Positions 61,222 through 64,000 of a stretch of 64,000 nucleotides of DNA are shown one piece after another. Position numbers and translations under genes: made by a program. The first letter of the stretch is position 1. Each line of letters begins with the position of its first letter. Origin of the DNA: Legionella sp. (lineage in GTDB: Bacteria; Pseudomonadota; Gammaproteobacteria; Legionellales; Legionellaceae); contig JAOATK010000007.1 of NCBI GenBank assembly GCA_030158115.1, forward strand, positions 3,483 through 67,482, read 5' to 3'. Below the pieces are notes generated by a model. That model saw nothing but the letters and a program-made list of their open reading frames with translations. It had not been told where the DNA came from and ran no database searches.

Positions 61222-63411
61222 TTAATTCTTACACTGCTGCTCGAAGGTAGATCGGTCGTTAACAGCATCGTTCATTTTTTCTAGCAGACAGACTGTGTTC
61301 GATTGGAAAAATAAGTGTTTGCACCCTGTTTGATGATAATGAATCAGCAGTGGTATTCCTATTAGAGGAATGCTTAACAACACCAATGCTAAATTTTTTA
61401 AAAAAGTGCTCCAATCGTTGAATGGCCCAAGCTCTTCCTTAGCCACCCTGATGCCCTCATGCCATTTAGATTGTAATTTAGAGAACGCATCAGGATGCTT
61501 TTCATTCTCAAAGTAATGATGAAGTGAGGTGATAAGAGTGGTTTGTAGAAGGCTAGCTGCTTCATAAGCTTTTGTTTCTTCAGGGCGTCCGGCTAGAGAA
61601 TTAACCTTTAAGTTTAATTCTAATAACGCCTTAAAGAAGTGGCGCTTACTATGGCGTATCTTTGAATTTAAAAGACAGGCTTGTGAATAATTGTCTTGGG
61701 TTTCATGGCTCGCGGTGAACATTAAATTCAGGATTAATGGTACTGCAGGAGCGCAGTGTATAATTGCTAACACTAAGGCAATATTGTGTCTGCCACGATG
61801 CAAGAGGCTTTGTTCAATATCATGCTGGGGCAAGGTTGCAATCAAACTAATAATATTGGCTGCAGCACCCGGGTGCTTTTTACTTAAAATTAACGTTTGT
61901 GATAAAAGATTGATTCCATCGGGGCCTGTTTGACATAGGACTTTTGCAAGCGTTGGTGGATTTAACTTAGAGATAAGTTGAATCAGCTTACTCATTAGAT
62001 CTGGACTATTGAGGCTATTGAATAAAATATATTGAAAACCATTAGGGTTTAAAACATTGTCCTCTGCTAAAATGTGATTTAGGCTATCTGTGGAGAGCAT
62101 GTTTAATTTCATTATTAAACTTGGCAATGAGCTTTTTGCAAGGTCACGGAGTTTCCAAGGATTGACGAGCAAATCTTCCTCAAAACCAGCTAATTTCTCG
62201 GGGTATTTTTCAGCATATTGTTGTTGGAAATCCTCTGATATCGTCATGTTTTCAGCTGCGAATTGCCAAAATGCATGGTCGATATAATCGATATTTTTTG
62301 CATGGAGTTTATCTAGCATTAGAAAAAGTATATCTATTTTAGCATTGCGAGATAGTTCTCGATGACAGTTAAGATAAGCAAGGCACTCTTTCTCCGATGT
62401 AAAAAGGGAAAAAAGTTGCGCCAGATCCTCTGGAGTTGAATCACTGGGATCCTTAAATAATCTACTCACGCTTTGTGTCACTGTAATAAAATCGGCTTTA
62501 GTTGTGTTACTTAACCAACGTGGGAGCAATGATTTTAAAAAAGATAGCCCTATCAGGTTGAAATCAAAATAATGCTCACTGATCAATATGTTCCATAATT
62601 TGTCTAATATAAGATTCCAATTGATATCATGAACAATGCTTGTCTCGTCATTTGTGATTAAATAATCATAATTAAGCTCTGTTTCTTGAAAAATACTTTT
62701 AAGGAAGTTAAGACCCGGTTCATAGGTTTCCAACATATACCCTTCTTCTTTTCGTCCAACATATTGATCGAAAGAGGAGCTCACCATTTCTTTAAGTTTA
62801 AGTAATATTGTGAAGGGCTGATATTGTTCATGAAAGGATTGTTTTAAATGAGCTCTAATTTGAAAAATAAAAATTTCTGGTGAATATGGATCCGTTTTTA
62901 ATTTAGGTCGAACGCCATAACCCGACTGTTCTGCAATCATAAAATATCGATTATTGGTATGAACTTCATCTGTATGTTCGTTTGCTGTTCGTTCTACGAT
63001 GTCGTAACGAATTGATGATAATAACCCATTAATGGTCGGCAAAAAATAATTTTGGAGCAAACCATCTACTCGCGCATGAAATCCAACTGTGCAGGCATTA
63101 ATGCCCTCTATAATTTTATATATAATTGCTTTTTTTTGATCCGCAGTAATATCATAAGCCGGATCAACCTTCTTAAGTAAATCCGATAAAACCGCATAAT
63201 GAAATTTTAGAGTATTCAGTAACATCGGCTTTGAGCAATAAGTACTATTCGTTCCAAGATGTACATCAAAATTTGTTAGTGTTGCAGGTAAACATAACAA
63301 AACAAACTTCTTGAACCACTGAGCATCATTTACATAGCTATCAATGTCTATGTTTTGATGTGGTTGAGGCAAACTAGCGTAACCTTTGTGGCTTACTTTT
63401 AAACTTGGCAT
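61222..63411 (-). CDS. Large hypothetical protein, effector-like
   Basis: A 729-residue protein. Start at the ATG at 63411 (MPSLKVSHKGYASLPQPHQN), with GGAG 7 bases upstream. Mostly helical, with weak leucine-rich stretches (LIQLISKLNPPTLAKVLCQTG, NIISLIATLPQHDIEQSLLHRG) in the second half. It has one C-terminal membrane segment (NLALVLLSIPLIGIPLLIHY) and a short cysteine-containing tail. The architecture (large helical body, near-terminal hydrophobic segment) suits Legionella effectors. No close family recognised. Confidence 0.65.
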   Translation of the reverse strand: MPSLKVSHKGYASLPQPHQNIDIDSYVNDAQWFKKFVLLCLPATLTNFDVHLGTNSTYCSKPMLLNTLKFHYAVLSDLLKKVDPAYDITADQKKAIIYKIIEGINACTVGFHARVDGLLQNYFLPTINGLLSSIRYDIVERTANEHTDEVHTNNRYFMIAEQSGYGVRPKLKTDPYSPEIFIFQIRAHLKQSFHEQYQPFTILLKLKEMVSSSFDQYVGRKEEGYMLETYEPGLNFLKSIFQETELNYDYLITNDETSIVHDINWNLILDKLWNILISEHYFDFNLIGLSFLKSLLPRWLSNTTKADFITVTQSVSRLFKDPSDSTPEDLAQLFSLFTSEKECLAYLNCHRELSRNAKIDILFLMLDKLHAKNIDYIDHAFWQFAAENMTISEDFQQQYAEKYPEKLAGFEEDLLVNPWKLRDLAKSSLPSLIMKLNMLSTDSLNHILAEDNVLNPNGFQYILFNSLNSPDLMSKLIQLISKLNPPTLAKVLCQTGPDGINLLSQTLILSKKHPGAAANIISLIATLPQHDIEQSLLHRGRHNIALVLAIIHCAPAVPLILNLMFTASHETQDNYSQACLLNSKIRHSKRHFFKALLELNLKVNSLAGRPEETKAYEAASLLQTTLITSLHHYFENEKHPDAFSKLQSKWHEGIRVAKEELGPFNDWSTFLKNLALVLLSIPLIGIPLLIHYHQTGCKHLFFQSNTVCLLEKMNDAVNDRSTFEQQCKN

Positions 63412-63826
63412 ATTAAACTCCAACCACCCTAAAATTTGACACGTGGGGACGAACTTGAACTCATGCAGCAGCTTAATGCGGCCTTATATTACCACATAAT
63501 GCCACAAAAGAAATCATATGCGCATTTTCATAGCCAAATAACAAGTGATTTTACCAAAAATAGAGGGGGTAAATGCATTACCTCATCACTATGTTCTGTG
63601 AACCTAAGAAAAATCATAATACTCCAGGTAATAATGCAACCAAAGCAACATGACAAGAAATAGGCCACTTGCTTTGAAATGAATATCAATGGCAATAATA
63701 TTAGTGAGATCAGACTGATTTAGATAAGTTAACTCATAAAAATAAAGAATTGAAAAAACGGTTCAGGGTTTGATCATGAAAAAGAAATTTTAAAAAAGGC
63801 AGCCACGTATACTTTATCGTCGCATG
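63412..63826. other. Intergenic stretch of 415 bp, no supported gene
   Basis: AT-rich sequence between two minus-strand genes. A short plus-strand frame at 63436-63663 has no ribosome site and no family resemblance. It probably holds the promoter of the 61222-63411 gene. Confidence 0.4.
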
Positions 63827-64000
63827 TTATACCGCTATACCTGCGCTGACAAGCATTGCTATTGTTTCCCATATCAGCACACGCAATGATCCCCATACTA
63901 TTCGAGCTCCGCCAACTGTTGCAGCCACTGCTCCGAGTAATGCCAAAAATAGAACCGCTATTATTGATACTGATGGAATAATGAATATATCAATTGATAC
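63827..64000 (-). CDS. VIT/CCC1-family transporter, C-terminal part (runs off window)
   Basis: The last 57 codons read, on the minus strand, VSIIAVLFLALLGAVAATVG, GARIVWGSLRVLIWETIAML and VSAGIAV, stop at 63827. The pattern LGxxxAxxGGAxxxxGxLRVxxWxxxAM is the C-terminal helix pair of VIT1/CCC1-type iron or manganese transporters. The N-terminus lies outside the window. Confidence 0.75.
   Translation of the reverse strand, partial: VSIDIFIIPSVSIIAVLFLALLGAVAATVGGARIVWGSLRVLIWETIAMLVSAGIAV

Noticed and set aside
63436..63663. 75-codon plus-strand frame
   Set aside because: No ribosome site, no recognisable sequence, and it lies in the presumed promoter of a minus-strand gene.
1..64000. CRISPR arrays or rRNA genes
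   Set aside because: No regularly spaced short repeats with unique spacers and no rRNA sequence seen. The repeats at 1-720 are coding.

Overview
The window looks like a piece of a Legionella chromosome. The core block mdh / hemW / plsY / tsaD / rpsU-yqeY-dnaG-rpoD is typical of gammaproteobacteria, the DNA is AT-rich, and the flanks carry long repeat proteins with ankyrin-like or leucine-rich repeats of the kind Legionella exports through Dot/Icm. The mobile part has the lvrR-lvrA-lvrB-lvrC regulatory head with a CsrA paralogue, which is characteristic of Legionella integrative elements. The species is not determined.

Layout. (1) 1-6118: two large repeat proteins on the minus strand, the first cut by the window edge. 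(2) 6245-15309: housekeeping block. (3) 15543-15619: a tRNA with a CAT anticodon whose 3' part is the integration target. (4) 15621-57007: an integrative and conjugative element (ICE) of about 41.4 kb, bounded by a 46-bp direct repeat (15575-15620 and 56962-57007, one mismatch). (5) 57008-59056: an older, decayed island remnant with an integrase tail and a degenerate third copy of the attachment site. (6) 59168-64000: secreted or membrane proteins, an IS630-type transposase remnant, an effector-like protein and the end of a VIT-family transporter.

The ICE carries int and xis at its left end, the lvrR/lvrABC switch, a complete RP4-like Trb mating apparatus (trbB to trbL, traG, traF), and an RP4-like relaxosome (traI, traJ, an oriT matching the RP4 nic region, traKLM). 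A small gene with its own strong ribosome binding site lies inside traI in another frame, in the place RP4 keeps traH. The same palindrome (TACTCGnTTCGAGTA, allowing a few extra bases at the ends) lies in front of xis-int and between lvrR and lvrA, so one repressor may hold both excision and transfer in check.

There are four cargo sets. (a) 17222-21641: a 61-residue peptide gene overlapping a methyltransferase that closely resembles borosin peptide-backbone alpha-N-methyltransferases, followed by an acetyltransferase, an unknown protein and a POT-type peptide transporter. This is a possible undescribed RiPP locus and the most interesting thing in the window. (b) 37869-40280 and 44603-46543: two large proteins next to the transfer genes (DUF4238 with SEC-C; PD-(D/E)XK with a DEDD-like nuclease, DUF2779), possible defence genes. 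(c) 46624-52914: a nitric oxide and respiratory stress module (quinol NO reductase, ferredoxin reductase, truncated haemoglobin, NsrR, DUF488, TehB-like, alternative oxidase) with two NsrR-type palindromes. (d) 53077-56773: a P1B metal ATPase, a broken DUF1016 gene and an AbiE toxin-antitoxin pair next to attR.

All calls come from reading the sequence and from memory of protein families; no database search was run.
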